This document shows positions 36,307 to 45,024 of a stretch of 64,000 nt of DNA, one piece after another. This DNA comes from an uncultured Lachnospiraceae bacterium. Its GTDB lineage: Bacteria; Bacillota; Clostridia; Lachnospirales; Lachnospiraceae. The notes below the pieces were generated by a model. The model saw nothing but the letters and a program-made list of their open reading frames with translations, did no database searches and had not been told where the DNA came from. Location: positions 55,917 to 119,916 of the forward strand of contig CAJTYM010000006.1 of NCBI GenBank assembly GCA_910583835.1, written 5' to 3'. The stretch's first letter is position 1, and each line of letters starts with the position of its first letter. The position numbers and the translations under genes were made by a program.

Positions 36307-36562
36307 TCCTCCTCCCTGGAACTAGGGATACTAGAAATTCCGGTTTAGTCTGCCGTTGGCAGAAGAGGGGAAATCCGTTGAACTCAACAAATATCCCATA
36401 AATATTTTCATTCCTATCAGCGAAGAGAACTGCTGTGAAAACTGTAACTATAAATTTCAAGGCTGAATAGTAACGAAACAGGCACAATTTTTCGTGCAAA
36501 GCATTGTATTTTTTGTGCAGATAGCATATACTGTAATTATCAGTGAGAAAGGAGATGATTCT

Positions 36563-36841
36563 ATGGCTGGATCTACTACAAACATCAGTATCCGCATGGA
36601 TTCAGACTTGAAAGCACAGGCTGACAGGCTGTTCGGGGAACTTGGCATGAACCTGACAACGGCCTTCAATATCTTTGTCCGCCAATCTCTTCGTGAGGGG
36701 CGGATTCCTTTTAACATTTCCCTAAACCAGCCTAACAGCGAGACGGTTGCAGCCATGCAGGAGGCAGAAAGGATTGCGAAAGACCCATCCGTGAAAGGGT
36801 ATACCGACCTGGAGGAACTGTTCGCAGACCTGAAAGCATGA
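36563..36841 (+). CDS. dinJ: DinJ/RelB-family antitoxin
   Basis: A 92-residue ribbon-helix-helix antitoxin. The N-terminal TTNISIRMDSDLKAQADRLF strand-helix and MNLTTAFNIFVRQSLREGRI match DinJ; the C-terminal helix (YTDLEELFADLKA) would wrap the toxin. ATG 36563 follows aaaggag; the longer frame from 36494 is rejected. Its stop overlaps the toxin ATG (ATGA), the usual arrangement. The promoter lies at the very edge of the fold-back element. Such pairs repress their own promoter. Confidence 0.93.
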   Translation: MAGSTTNISIRMDSDLKAQADRLFGELGMNLTTAFNIFVRQSLREGRIPFNISLNQPNSETVAAMQEAERIAKDPSVKGYTDLEELFADLKA

Positions 36842-37128
36842 AGAACTTAAAATATACAGTCAAGTCCACGACACAGTTCAAAAAAGATTACAAGCTGGCA
36901 ATAAGGCGTGGACTGGATATTGGGCTGTTGGAGGATGTGGTTGCCCACCTTGCTATGGGGATTCCCCTCCCTGAGAAAAACAGGGATCACGCCTTGTCAG
37001 GGAACTGGGGTGGGCACCGTGAGTGTTATGTGTTGCCAGACTGGCTGTTGATTTACCGCATTGACAATGACGTCTTGGTACTGACCCTATCGCGCACTGG
37101 CTCACACAGCGATTTGTTAGGAAAATGA
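36838..37128 (+). CDS. yafQ: YafQ/RelE-family mRNA interferase toxin
   Basis: A 96-residue ribosome-dependent endoribonuclease type. YTVKSTTQFKKDYKLAIRRG opens the fold, DHALSGNWGGHRECYVLPDW carries the central residues (His51, Asp68), and TGSHSDLL supplies the C-terminal catalytic histidine (His90), as in YafQ. Intact and full length, so probably active and held by the upstream antitoxin. A terminator follows within ten bases, so the pair is a self-contained unit. Confidence 0.93.
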   Translation: MKNLKYTVKSTTQFKKDYKLAIRRGLDIGLLEDVVAHLAMGIPLPEKNRDHALSGNWGGHRECYVLPDWLLIYRIDNDVLVLTLSRTGSHSDLLGK

Positions 37129-37134
37129 TTTTAC

Positions 37135-37172
37135 CTGCCGCCGTATAGGTATTCCTTGTACGGTGGTTTTTC
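37135..37172 (+). terminator. Terminator of the toxin-antitoxin pair
   Basis: ccgccgta at 37138-37145 pairs with tacggtgg at 37159-37166, followed by tttttc. Confidence 0.75.
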
Positions 37173-37335
37173 TTGAAACTGTGTATCATTCCCCCTTGCA
37201 ACTCTTTCTTCTATATGCTACATTATTGATGAACGGTATTCTGGAAAGAAACTGTATCATTTTCAAGTGATGTGTTCCCAAATTGGGCAGAGACAAAGAG
37301 ACGTCTCCTGCCCGTCCAATTTACGCGTTCAGTAA

Positions 37336-37441
37336 AGATTTCACATTGTATAGTGAACGACAGAAATCTTTGTTTTTGTCGTTCACTTGCGCCGATTTTG
37401 GCTGCGTGAAACGCAGCATTTTCCTTGCAAAATCGTGCGCA
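37336..37441 (+). promoter_or_regulatory. Structured leader before panB
   Basis: The 390 bases before panB hold no gene. Three hairpins can be drawn. aaagatttc (37336) with gaaatcttt (37364-37372) overlaps, and so excludes, gtgaacgaca (37352) with tgtcgttcac (to 37386). A third, tgcgccgattttg with caaaatcgtgcgca (37388-37441), encloses gctgcg-tgaa-acgcagc. The mutually exclusive pairing looks like a regulatory leader; some Firmicutes carry a pan RNA motif here, but I cannot confirm that match. Confidence 0.35.
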
Positions 37442-37521
37442 TCCCCCCGGAAGGGTATAGTAAGGGACAAATTATTTTGTCGCTTACTATCATGATGGGT
37501 GCATTACAGGAGGTAAAGAGC

Positions 37522-38349
37522 ATGAAGAACACAGTAGTAACTATCCGGCAGGCAAAGGAGAAAGGCGAGAAGCTGACAATGCTGACCGCGTACGATTATT
37601 CTATGGCCAAGCTGATTGACGGGGCAGGAATCAACATGATTTTGGTGGGAGATTCCCTGGGAATGGTGATGTTGGGCTATGAGGATACCATTTCCGTGAC
37701 GATGGAGGACATGATTCACCACACGAGGGCGGTAGCGAGAGGAACAAGCAATGCCCTGGTTGTTGCGGATATGCCTTTTTTGTCCTACCAGACTTCTGTT
37801 TACGATGCCGTATGCAACGCAGGGCGGCTTATGAAAGAAGGAAGGGCACAGGCGGTAAAGCTGGAGGGCGGCAGGGAATTTGCAGAACATATCCGCGCAA
37901 TTACCAACGCTTCGATTCCGGTGGTGGCACATCTCGGACTGACGCCGCAATCGTTAAATGCCTTTGGCGGATTCAAGGTCCAGGGGAAATCGGAGGAAGC
38001 AGCCAGGAAATTGGTGGAAGATGCCAAGATAGTGGAGGAGGCAGGAGCTGTTGCGGTGGTGTTGGAATGCGTACCGGCGAAACTCGCAGAACTGATTTCC
38101 GGGCAGTTACATATCCCCACGATTGGTATCGGCGCAGGCGCGGGCTGTGATGGACAGGTGCTCGTATACCAGGATATGCTTGCCATGTTCGGTGATTTCA
38201 AACCTAAGTTTGTCAAGCAGTTTGCAGAGATTGGCGCGATGATGAAAGAAGCATTTGGCAAGTACATTGAGGAGGTCAGATCCGGGGCTTTTCCGGCGCC
38301 GGAACACACCTTTAAGATAGATGATGACGTGATAGAGAAATTATATTAA
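37522..38349 (+). CDS. panB: 3-methyl-2-oxobutanoate hydroxymethyltransferase
   Basis: First committed step of pantothenate synthesis: adds a hydroxymethyl group from methylene-tetrahydrofolate to ketoisovalerate. 275 residues, normal length. MLTAYDYSMAKLIDGAGINM, the metal-binding VGDSLGMVMLGYEDT near residue 42, ADMPFLSYQ, LEGG and IGIGAGAGCDGQVLVYQDML are all present. ATG 37522 is used because AGGAGG lies just upstream; the long frame from 37387 runs through the leader hairpins. It starts a four-gene cluster with panC, panD and coaBC. Confidence 0.96.
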   Translation: MKNTVVTIRQAKEKGEKLTMLTAYDYSMAKLIDGAGINMILVGDSLGMVMLGYEDTISVTMEDMIHHTRAVARGTSNALVVADMPFLSYQTSVYDAVCNAGRLMKEGRAQAVKLEGGREFAEHIRAITNASIPVVAHLGLTPQSLNAFGGFKVQGKSEEAARKLVEDAKIVEEAGAVAVVLECVPAKLAELISGQLHIPTIGIGAGAGCDGQVLVYQDMLAMFGDFKPKFVKQFAEIGAMMKEAFGKYIEEVRSGAFPAPEHTFKIDDDVIEKLY

Positions 38350-38381
38350 GAGAGTTTTAGTTGAAAATCAGGAGGCAGGAT

Positions 38382-39224
38382 ATGCAGATTATCAAGACGA
38401 TAGAGGAGTTGCGCCCCATTGTCAAGGGGTGGAGAAAAGAGGGACTGCGCGTGGGGCTGGTGCCCACGATGGGTTATCTCCATGAAGGGCATAAAAGCCT
38501 GATTGTAAAAGCAGTCAGTGAAAACGACAGGGTAGTGGTCAGTGATTTTGTCAATCCTACCCAGTTTGGGGTGAATGAGGACCTTGCCAGCTATCCGAGG
38601 GACATGGAAAGGGATGCGGCAGTCTGTGAGGAGGCAGGAGCGGATCTGATTTTCCATCCGCAGCCGGAGGAGATGTATTTTGCGGACAATTGTACCTTTG
38701 TGAATATGGATAAACTGACGAAAGGGCTGTGCGGCAAGACAAGGCCTACGCATTTCCGGGGCGTCTGCACAGTTGTTTCCAAGCTGTTTCACATTGTGAC
38801 GCCGGACAGGGCTTATTTCGGGCAGAAAGACGCCCAGCAGCTTGCGGTTATCCGGCGGATGGTGCGCGATTTGAATTTTGATATTGAGATTGTGGGCTGT
38901 CCAATTGTCCGGGAAAAGGATGGGCTTGCCATGAGTTCCCGCAACACGTATCTGAGCGGGGAGGAGCGCAAGGCGGCATTGATCTTACATAAATCTCTGC
39001 TGCTGGGCAAGCAGATGATGGAGCAGGGAGAGCGGGATGCCGCCAAAGTCAAGACGGCAATCATTCAAAATATGGAGACGGAGCCCCTTGCCAAAGTTGA
39101 TTATGTGGAGATTGTGCATCCCGATTCTCTGGAAGATATTGATATCATTGAGGGCGAGGCATTGATTGCAACAGCGGTTTATATAGGGAAGACACGGCTG
39201 ATTGACAACGAAATTTGGTCTTAA
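38382..39224 (+). CDS. panC: Pantothenate synthetase (pantoate-beta-alanine ligase)
   Basis: Joins pantoate and beta-alanine with ATP through a pantoyl-adenylate. 280 residues. PTMGYLHEGHKSLI near residue 28 holds the HxGH ATP motif, FGQKDAQQLAVIRRM near 147 and KDGLAMSSRNTYL (KMSKS-like) near 180. AGGAGG precedes ATG 38382. It lies 32 bases after panB; the 76-base gap to panD carries no hairpin of note. Confidence 0.96.
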   Translation: MQIIKTIEELRPIVKGWRKEGLRVGLVPTMGYLHEGHKSLIVKAVSENDRVVVSDFVNPTQFGVNEDLASYPRDMERDAAVCEEAGADLIFHPQPEEMYFADNCTFVNMDKLTKGLCGKTRPTHFRGVCTVVSKLFHIVTPDRAYFGQKDAQQLAVIRRMVRDLNFDIEIVGCPIVREKDGLAMSSRNTYLSGEERKAALILHKSLLLGKQMMEQGERDAAKVKTAIIQNMETEPLAKVDYVEIVHPDSLEDIDIIEGEALIATAVYIGKTRLIDNEIWS

Positions 39225-39300
39225 TTGCATTTATCAGTTTCTGTATGAGAAAATGTCTATTCTTAACCCTTGTTGGCTGATGTAAGAAAGGAGCACACCA

Positions 39301-39690
39301 ATGTATTTGAAAATGTTAAAGGGCAAAATCCACCGTGCGGTCGTGAAGCAGGCGGAATTAAATTATGTGGGAAGCATCACAGTTGACCCCAAGCTGATGG
39401 AAGCGGCGGGAATTTTAGAATATGAAAACGTGCAGATTGTAGATATCGAAAACGGCAGCCGGTTTGAGACCTATACGATTAACGGAGAGCCGGGAAGCGG
39501 CATGATCTGCCTGAATGGGGCGGCAGCGCGGCAAGTCCAGACCGGCGACCATATCATTATCATGGCATATGCGCAGATGACGCCGGAGGAGGCACGTGAG
39601 TTCCGGCCTAATGTGGTATTTGTAGATGAGGATAATAAGATTTCCAAGGTGACTGCCTACGAGAAACATGGAGAGCTGATGCAGAACTGA
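39301..39690 (+). CDS. panD: Aspartate 1-decarboxylase proenzyme
   Basis: Makes beta-alanine for PanC. 129 residues, pyruvoyl enzyme. The self-cleavage site Gly-Ser is in LNYVGSITVDPKLMEAA (near residue 24), giving the pyruvoyl group on the alpha chain. GAAARQVQTGDHIIIMAYAQ is the usual C-terminal part. AAGGAG lies before the ATG. With PanB and PanC, it completes the route to pantothenate. Confidence 0.96.
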   Translation: MYLKMLKGKIHRAVVKQAELNYVGSITVDPKLMEAAGILEYENVQIVDIENGSRFETYTINGEPGSGMICLNGAAARQVQTGDHIIIMAYAQMTPEEAREFRPNVVFVDEDNKISKVTAYEKHGELMQN

Positions 39691-39711
39691 CCTGCAGAAA
39701 GGATATGGAGA

Positions 39712-40992
39712 ATGTTACAGGGAAAAACAGTGCTGCTGGGGATTTCCGGCGGAATCGCGGCTTATAAGATGGCGAACGTGGCGCGTATGCTGAAGAAGCT
39801 TCATTGCCAGGTGCATGTGCTGATGACAGAAAATGCCACCAATTTTATCACGGCGACCACCTTTGAGACCCTCACCGGGAACAAATGCCTGATAGATACG
39901 TTTGACCGTAATTTTGAGTTTTCGGTGGAGCATGTGGCATTGGCGAAACAGGCGGATTTGGTATTGCTTGCGCCCGCCACCGCGAATCTGGTCGGCAAGA
40001 TTGCCGGGGGAATCGCGGATGACATGCTGACGACAACCGTGATGGCATGTACCTGCAGGATTTTGCTGGCGCCGGCGATGAATCATAACATGTACCACAA
40101 TCCGATTGTGCAGGATAACCTGCAGAAATTACAAAAATTCGGATATTTTGTCATACCGCCCACGCATGGAATGCTGGCAAATGGAGACCTGGGAGACGGC
40201 AAACTGCCCTCAGAGGAAACGCTGGTCGAGTATGTCAAGCGGGAACTTGCCTATGAGAAGGATTTGCAGGGGAAAAAAATCCTGGTGACGGCGGGAGCCA
40301 CGCAGGAGGCAATTGACCCGGTGCGTTACATCACCAACCATTCCACCGGCAAGATGGGGTATTCCCTGGCACGCCAGGCGATGCTCCGGGGGGCGCAGGT
40401 GACATTGGTGAGCGGGGTGACTTCGTTGGAACCTCCGATGTTTACGGAGATGGTGCCGGTGGTGTCAGCCGAAGAAATGTATCAGGAGGTCATGGCGCGC
40501 GCTTCTGTGGCCGATATTATTATTAAAGCAGCGGCGGTGGCGGATTACCGTCCAACAGAGGTAGCAGTAGACAAGATTAAGAAATCAGAAGGGACGCCCC
40601 ATATTGAGTTAGAGCGCACCAGGGATATCCTGGGGGAGCTTGGCAGCAGGAAAGAAAAGGGAGAACTGAAAGCATTTCTCTGCGGCTTTTCCATGGAGAC
40701 GCGCGACCTGGAAGAGAATTCGAGGGCAAAGCTTGACAGGAAGCATCTTGATATGGTGGCGGCAAATAACCTTAAGGTAGAAGGAGCTGGATTTGGGACT
40801 GATACGAATGTGATTACTTTAATTACGGCGGATAAGACCAGGCATTTGCAGAAGATGACGAAAGCGCAGGCGGCAGATAAAATTTTAGATGCGATTGTGG
40901 AGGAGATGGCACAGCAGACAGGCAGACGTACAGGAACTGGGAGCGATAATAGACAGGCAGACGTACAGGAACTGGGAGCGATAGACAGGTAG
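39712..40992 (+). CDS. coaBC: Bifunctional phosphopantothenoylcysteine decarboxylase / phosphopantothenate-cysteine ligase
   Basis: Two steps of coenzyme A synthesis in one 426-residue flavoprotein. The CoaC half has LGISGGIAAYKMANVARM, APAMNHNMY (catalytic residues of the decarboxylase) and PTHGMLANGDLGDGKLP; the CoaB half begins KILVTAGATQEAIDPVRYI with NHSTGKMGYSLA, AAAVADYRP and DKIKKSEG. The last 25 residues are unusual: a 35-bp tandem duplication at 40916-40985 shifts frame within itself and gives a Gly/Arg/Gln tail. It follows panD by 21 bases and precedes the GH43-type gene by 15. Confidence 0.96.
   Translation: MLQGKTVLLGISGGIAAYKMANVARMLKKLHCQVHVLMTENATNFITATTFETLTGNKCLIDTFDRNFEFSVEHVALAKQADLVLLAPATANLVGKIAGGIADDMLTTTVMACTCRILLAPAMNHNMYHNPIVQDNLQKLQKFGYFVIPPTHGMLANGDLGDGKLPSEETLVEYVKRELAYEKDLQGKKILVTAGATQEAIDPVRYITNHSTGKMGYSLARQAMLRGAQVTLVSGVTSLEPPMFTEMVPVVSAEEMYQEVMARASVADIIIKAAAVADYRPTEVAVDKIKKSEGTPHIELERTRDILGELGSRKEKGELKAFLCGFSMETRDLEENSRAKLDRKHLDMVAANNLKVEGAGFGTDTNVITLITADKTRHLQKMTKAQAADKILDAIVEEMAQQTGRRTGTGSDNRQADVQELGAIDR
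40916..40985 (+). repeat. 35-bp tandem duplication at the 3' end of coaBC
   Basis: agacaggcagacgtacagga begins at 40916 and again at 40951; the two copies are identical over 32 bases, then the first seven bases recur at 40983. Since 35 is not a multiple of three, the copies are translated differently. Confidence 0.9.
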
Positions 40993-41007
40993 GCGAGGAG
41001 GTTATCT

Positions 41008-44000
41008 ATGAGGAAAAGCAGGAAACTGGGGAGCAAAATATTGGCAGGATGTTTGAGCGTATTGGTATCGTTGGGGAGTTTTCCGGTATCTGTATCTGCT
41101 ACAGGCATAGGAGGGGAAGCTTCACAGAACATGGGAGATAGGCAGGTGCAGCCAATGGCAGACGCATTTGCTGCGATAGACCCGCAGACAGGTTTTGTGC
41201 TGGGCAGCCATGCCGTATTGGTGGATAATGACAGGGGTGGAAAAGCAGTACACATCAATACGAGCTGGGTGGACTCCAAGACGGTGGATCCGCTGGAGGA
41301 ATCAGCTTCTTTTCAGAATCCCAGCTGTTTTCAGAAACCGGAGTTTACCTTGTATATGAACGTGTACCGTCTGGAAAATGGCGGCAATGCCGGCAAGGAC
41401 AGCAAGGTGGCATTTTCCGTAGGCAACAGCGATAATTATTTCAACCTCCGGCTGGTGGGGAACGGTTCGCTGACTGGAAGTAAGATATCAGGTTCGGCGG
41501 ATTTTACCGAGAATCCTACCAAGGACAGGGCATTCAGTTCGGTAGCCTTGTCGTACAAAGAAGATAATGTTTCTGGTAAGGTAACCGTTTATATAGATGG
41601 GAAAAAGGTGCTGAACCAGGCGGATATAGGCTTCAAACTCAGTACTGCTGCTGATGTGAGAGCAAATATTGGCAGCGGCCGGGGAACCGGGTTTATGGTG
41701 GAGGGCGTGTATGATGATATCCGTGTGGAAGATACCGCCGTGACGGCAGACACTCTGGAAAATGTCAGCCGTTACCAGCCGTACCATGCATTTTCCGGCG
41801 TCAGGGAAAGTTATGGGGGCAAGCTGGGCAATGATGTCAAGGTGGCGGAATGGCTGGATACCAATGGCAGCCATATTCAGGCGCATGGTGGTCAGGTGCA
41901 GTGGTTATCTACCCTGGATTTGGATGAGGACGGCAGCGCAGAGGGCGGCTGGATTTGGTATGGCGAGGATAAGACGCGCAATGGCAAGCCAATTGACGGC
42001 ATCCACTGTTATACTTCAGCAGATCTGTATAACTGGACAGACCGGGGGATGGCGCTTTACACGCATGATATGCTGCCGGATAAGCTGAATGCCGCAGGCG
42101 ATGGCGTTGCCATGGATACCGAAGGGCTTAATAAGCTGAAAAGCTGGGCGCAGATGCCGGCTTCTTCCGCAGATGTTTCAGCAGCCCAGATAGAGATGGC
42201 AAAGAACTTTCTTGCAGCATATCAGACAGAGAATGGCTACGATGAAGAGAATCTCGCCAAGGCATATAAGTATCTCTATTCCGGCTATTGCATTGCCGAG
42301 CGTCCGAAAATGCTTTACAATGCCGCTACGCACAAATATGTGCTGCTGTACCATGCAGATGGGCCTTCCGATGCCAATATCCTCAAGTATTTGAAAGACA
42401 ACAGCCAGTTTCCCAGCCGTTATACGCGTGCCAGCATGGGATTTGCCGTGTCTGATACGCCTTATGGACCGTTCAAGCTTGTCAATGTGCAGCGTATGAA
42501 TTATAAGACCGGGGACAATTATGACAGCAACCAGGGCATGGCGCGTGATATGACCGTTTTTCTGGACGATACCGACATCAATCAGGATGGGGTCAAGGAT
42601 GCATATGCCATTTATTCCAGCGAATCCAACAAATACATGTATGTCTCTCTGCTGAACAGTGAATATACGGCGCCTGCCACGCAGGAGACGGCAGATACAA
42701 TGACGCTCGAAGATGGGACGGTGATTCAGACGTTTGCAGACCGTGTGCTAGGAACGGCGACCGATAAGGAAGCGCCAGCCCTCTTCAAATACCGCGGCTA
42801 TTACTATATGATTACCTCCGGGACCAGCGGATGGCGGGCGAATGCAGCATCTTATTTCCGTGCAGAGAATATCTATGGACCATGGACGTCATTGGGTGAC
42901 CCCTGTGAGGGCACGTCAAACAGTACGTTTGTCTCGCAGCCGACAGCCGTAATCCCTGTGGATACAGCGCGGGGCAAATTTATTTACATGGGCGACCGCT
43001 GGAGTTATACCATCACCGATGACAAGGGCAATACGGATTCGGCGCATTGGGATTCCAGTTATGTATGGCTGCCCATTGATGTGAATGACGATGAAACGCT
43101 TACCATAAGAAATGTTTCCGACTGGGATTTGTCTGTGTTGGATAAGCCCCTGGTGAACACGGAGCTTCCTACGGTGATTGAGACAATAGACGAACTCCCC
43201 GCAACAATCAATGTGACCACGGATGCGGGGACCTTTGATACTGCGGTGAAATGGGAGGACTTTGATAACAGTTATTTTGCGGTAAAGACAATTAATGGCA
43301 AGATGACGGACCTGGATAACCGCGAAGTGCAGATCCGGGTGGCGGCCGCGCCCAAGGATATGGTTTATTTTGTCGATGCCGGCACAGAAGGAGAAAGCGG
43401 CGGGACGTTCTATCAGATGGTCAAGGGCAGCAAAAACCTTAAGAACCGTGAGGCGCCAGACCAGGCGTACAGCAATGAAAAGAAATGGGGATATGTCGGC
43501 GCTAATACTGCGCAGCGTTCCCTTGGCAGTTTGGACCTTTATGAGCGGCTGCGGTATGTGCAGGACAGTGAGAAGCGGACGCTTACCTATCAGTTTGATG
43601 ATTTGCAGGCGGGAGATTATACGGTTTATCTTGGGTTTTACGACCCATCTTCCTGGTACAAAGAAGGGCAGCGTGTGGCAAAGGTCACGCTGCAGCAGAA
43701 GGATAAGGTCTTGAAGAGCGGGGAAGCGACCTGTGGCGGCAAGGGGAGCGGCGTGTCTGTGAATTACAGCAATCTGTCACTTGTGGGCACAGACAGTCTG
43801 CAGCTATCCCTTACGCCGAAGAATACGGGGGAAGGCTCAGACATGCAGATTAGCTGGATTGCCATTGTGGACAATACGAAACGCGGACCAGGCGGTTCAG
43901 AAGGACCGGAAATACCTGAGCCTACACCGCCCAACCCACCTGGACCCACGCAGCCTAATCCGCCCGGTTCCACGCAGCCGGCAGACAAGACTGACATTTC

Positions 44001-44514
44001 CAAGTCGGCGCAAGTTACGTTAAGCCAGAGCGTTTATACTTACAGCGGCGGGAAGAAAACCCCATCCGTGACGGTCATGCTTGGCGCTAAGAAGCTGAGC
44101 AAAGACAGCGATTATACGCTTGCTTATCAGAATAATACCAATGTTGGTTTGGCATCCGTGGTGGTAACAGGGAAGGGAAATTATACCGGAACAATTACAA
44201 GCACATTTATAATTAATCCTAAGGGTACTTCTATTTCAGGAAAGATAAAGGCACAGCGCAGAGGTTTCCTTGTTAAATGGAAAAAGCAGACAAAGAATAT
44301 GGCCGGATACCAGGTGCAGTATTCCACAAGCCGTAAGTTCACGAAAAAGGCTACCGTTACCAAGAGTGTGAAAAAGTCTGCCGTGAAGCTTAACGTTAAG
44401 AGGTTAAAGGCGAATAAGAAGTATTACGTTAGGGTCAGGGTTTACCACAAAGTGAAGGGGAGCAAATATTATTCTGGCTGGTCGAAAGTTAAGAGCGTCA
44501 AAACCAAGAAGTAA
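41008..44514 (+). CDS. Large secreted GH43-type glycoside hydrolase with binding modules
   Basis: A 1,168-residue exported enzyme. Signal at about residues 10-32 (ILAGCLSVLVSLGSFPVSVSA), a LamG/ConA-like beta-sandwich at about 55-245, a five-bladed propeller of the GH43 type at about 265-700 (IQAHGGQVQWLS, GFAVSDTPYGPFKLV, YYYMITSGTSGWRANAASYF, YGPWTSLGDPCEG), a Big_4-like domain near 705-790, a carbohydrate-binding-like sandwich near 795-965, a Pro/Gly linker, a small beta domain (about 1010-1075) and the basic fibronectin-like tail (YYVRVRVYHK, ending KTKK). The layout recalls galactan-acting GH43 enzymes, but specificity is inferred only. GAGGAGG precedes the ATG, 15 bases after coaBC. Confidence 0.83.
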   Translation: MRKSRKLGSKILAGCLSVLVSLGSFPVSVSATGIGGEASQNMGDRQVQPMADAFAAIDPQTGFVLGSHAVLVDNDRGGKAVHINTSWVDSKTVDPLEESASFQNPSCFQKPEFTLYMNVYRLENGGNAGKDSKVAFSVGNSDNYFNLRLVGNGSLTGSKISGSADFTENPTKDRAFSSVALSYKEDNVSGKVTVYIDGKKVLNQADIGFKLSTAADVRANIGSGRGTGFMVEGVYDDIRVEDTAVTADTLENVSRYQPYHAFSGVRESYGGKLGNDVKVAEWLDTNGSHIQAHGGQVQWLSTLDLDEDGSAEGGWIWYGEDKTRNGKPIDGIHCYTSADLYNWTDRGMALYTHDMLPDKLNAAGDGVAMDTEGLNKLKSWAQMPASSADVSAAQIEMAKNFLAAYQTENGYDEENLAKAYKYLYSGYCIAERPKMLYNAATHKYVLLYHADGPSDANILKYLKDNSQFPSRYTRASMGFAVSDTPYGPFKLVNVQRMNYKTGDNYDSNQGMARDMTVFLDDTDINQDGVKDAYAIYSSESNKYMYVSLLNSEYTAPATQETADTMTLEDGTVIQTFADRVLGTATDKEAPALFKYRGYYYMITSGTSGWRANAASYFRAENIYGPWTSLGDPCEGTSNSTFVSQPTAVIPVDTARGKFIYMGDRWSYTITDDKGNTDSAHWDSSYVWLPIDVNDDETLTIRNVSDWDLSVLDKPLVNTELPTVIETIDELPATINVTTDAGTFDTAVKWEDFDNSYFAVKTINGKMTDLDNREVQIRVAAAPKDMVYFVDAGTEGESGGTFYQMVKGSKNLKNREAPDQAYSNEKKWGYVGANTAQRSLGSLDLYERLRYVQDSEKRTLTYQFDDLQAGDYTVYLGFYDPSSWYKEGQRVAKVTLQQKDKVLKSGEATCGGKGSGVSVNYSNLSLVGTDSLQLSLTPKNTGEGSDMQISWIAIVDNTKRGPGGSEGPEIPEPTPPNPPGPTQPNPPGSTQPADKTDISKSAQVTLSQSVYTYSGGKKTPSVTVMLGAKKLSKDSDYTLAYQNNTNVGLASVVVTGKGNYTGTITSTFIINPKGTSISGKIKAQRRGFLVKWKKQTKNMAGYQVQYSTSRKFTKKATVTKSVKKSAVKLNVKRLKANKKYYVRVRVYHKVKGSKYYSGWSKVKSVKTKK

Positions 44515-44543
44515 TTGTACTTTCGGTATTTAGGCAGTATAAT
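44515..44543 (+). promoter_or_regulatory. Promoter before the methyltransferase pair
   Basis: TTGTAC at 44515-44520 and TATAAT at 44538-44543, 17 bases apart, 26 bases before the next ATG. Confidence 0.6.
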
Positions 44544-44569
44544 AAAAGAAAAAGAATGGGGGTTGGCTT

Positions 44570-45010
44570 ATGGGAAAAGATACGCGTCTAGTAAATATTT
44601 ACATTAAAATCCACAACAACCGCACATTGACGATGGATGATTTGAAATATCTGTCGAAATATGACCCAGAATGTTTTGAGAAGACATGCAAGAACATTGT
44701 ATATAAAATACCTGAGACCAAGGAAATTTTACAGCCTCAGAAGACGCAGGCAGGGACGGCATTGGTTCCCGCCCCGCCTGTGCCGCCGTTAGAGAGGCCC
44801 CAGCCGGATAAACAGAAGATAGAAACGGTTCTCGACAATTTAGGGAAGATGGAACTTGAGGAACTTCCTATCCAGAATGTGGATACAGATACCGTGAAGG
44901 AACTGTTGGGAAGCCTTTATATGGAGCTCTTGTTCCCGCATAATGACCATGCGAAGTTTTTCAGTATGGAGGAGAGCGAGGACTTGTCAATATTCAATAA
45001 GAAAGTGTGA
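44570..45010 (+). CDS. Small protein of unknown function paired with a DNA methyltransferase
   Basis: A 146-residue cytoplasmic protein. The N-terminal 50 residues are helical and basic (NIYIKIHNNRTLTMDDLKYL, SKYDPECFEKTCKNIVYKI), a proline-rich linker follows (VPAPPVPPLERPQPDKQ), then an acidic helical C-terminus (NLGKMELEELPIQNVDTDTV). No known motif is recognised. It ends 14 bases before the methyltransferase and shares its promoter, so it may be an accessory or specificity factor; that is inference from position. Confidence 0.7.
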   Translation: MGKDTRLVNIYIKIHNNRTLTMDDLKYLSKYDPECFEKTCKNIVYKIPETKEILQPQKTQAGTALVPAPPVPPLERPQPDKQKIETVLDNLGKMELEELPIQNVDTDTVKELLGSLYMELLFPHNDHAKFFSMEESEDLSIFNKKV

Positions 45011-45024
45011 GGAATCAGTGACAA

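Larger units (their letters stand above)
35471..36470. mobile_element. 1,000-bp non-coding fold-back element with terminal inverted repeats
   Basis: The ends are ctattcagcctt at 35471-35482 and aaggctgaatag at 36459-36470, flanked on both sides by TAA (35468-35470, 36471-36473), as in a target duplication. Inverted pairing continues inward: 35497-35517 with 36424-36444 (21 bases exact), 35531-35550 with 36389-36408 (20 exact), then 35703-35790 with about 36143-36232 (imperfect). The middle is a series of small hairpins (35644-35677, 35678-35712, 35928-35956, 35961-35998). No transposase frame exists; short open frames across it are not gene-like. It resembles a MITE or fold-back transposon moved in trans. 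Confidence 0.8.

Noticed and set aside
37283..37495. Open frame of 70 codons before panB
   Set aside because: It runs through the leader hairpins, has no ribosome site and no recognisable family.
37387..37521. N-terminal extension of PanB
   Set aside because: The family starts at MKNTVVTIRQ; AGGAGG sits before that ATG, and the extension lies in the structured leader.
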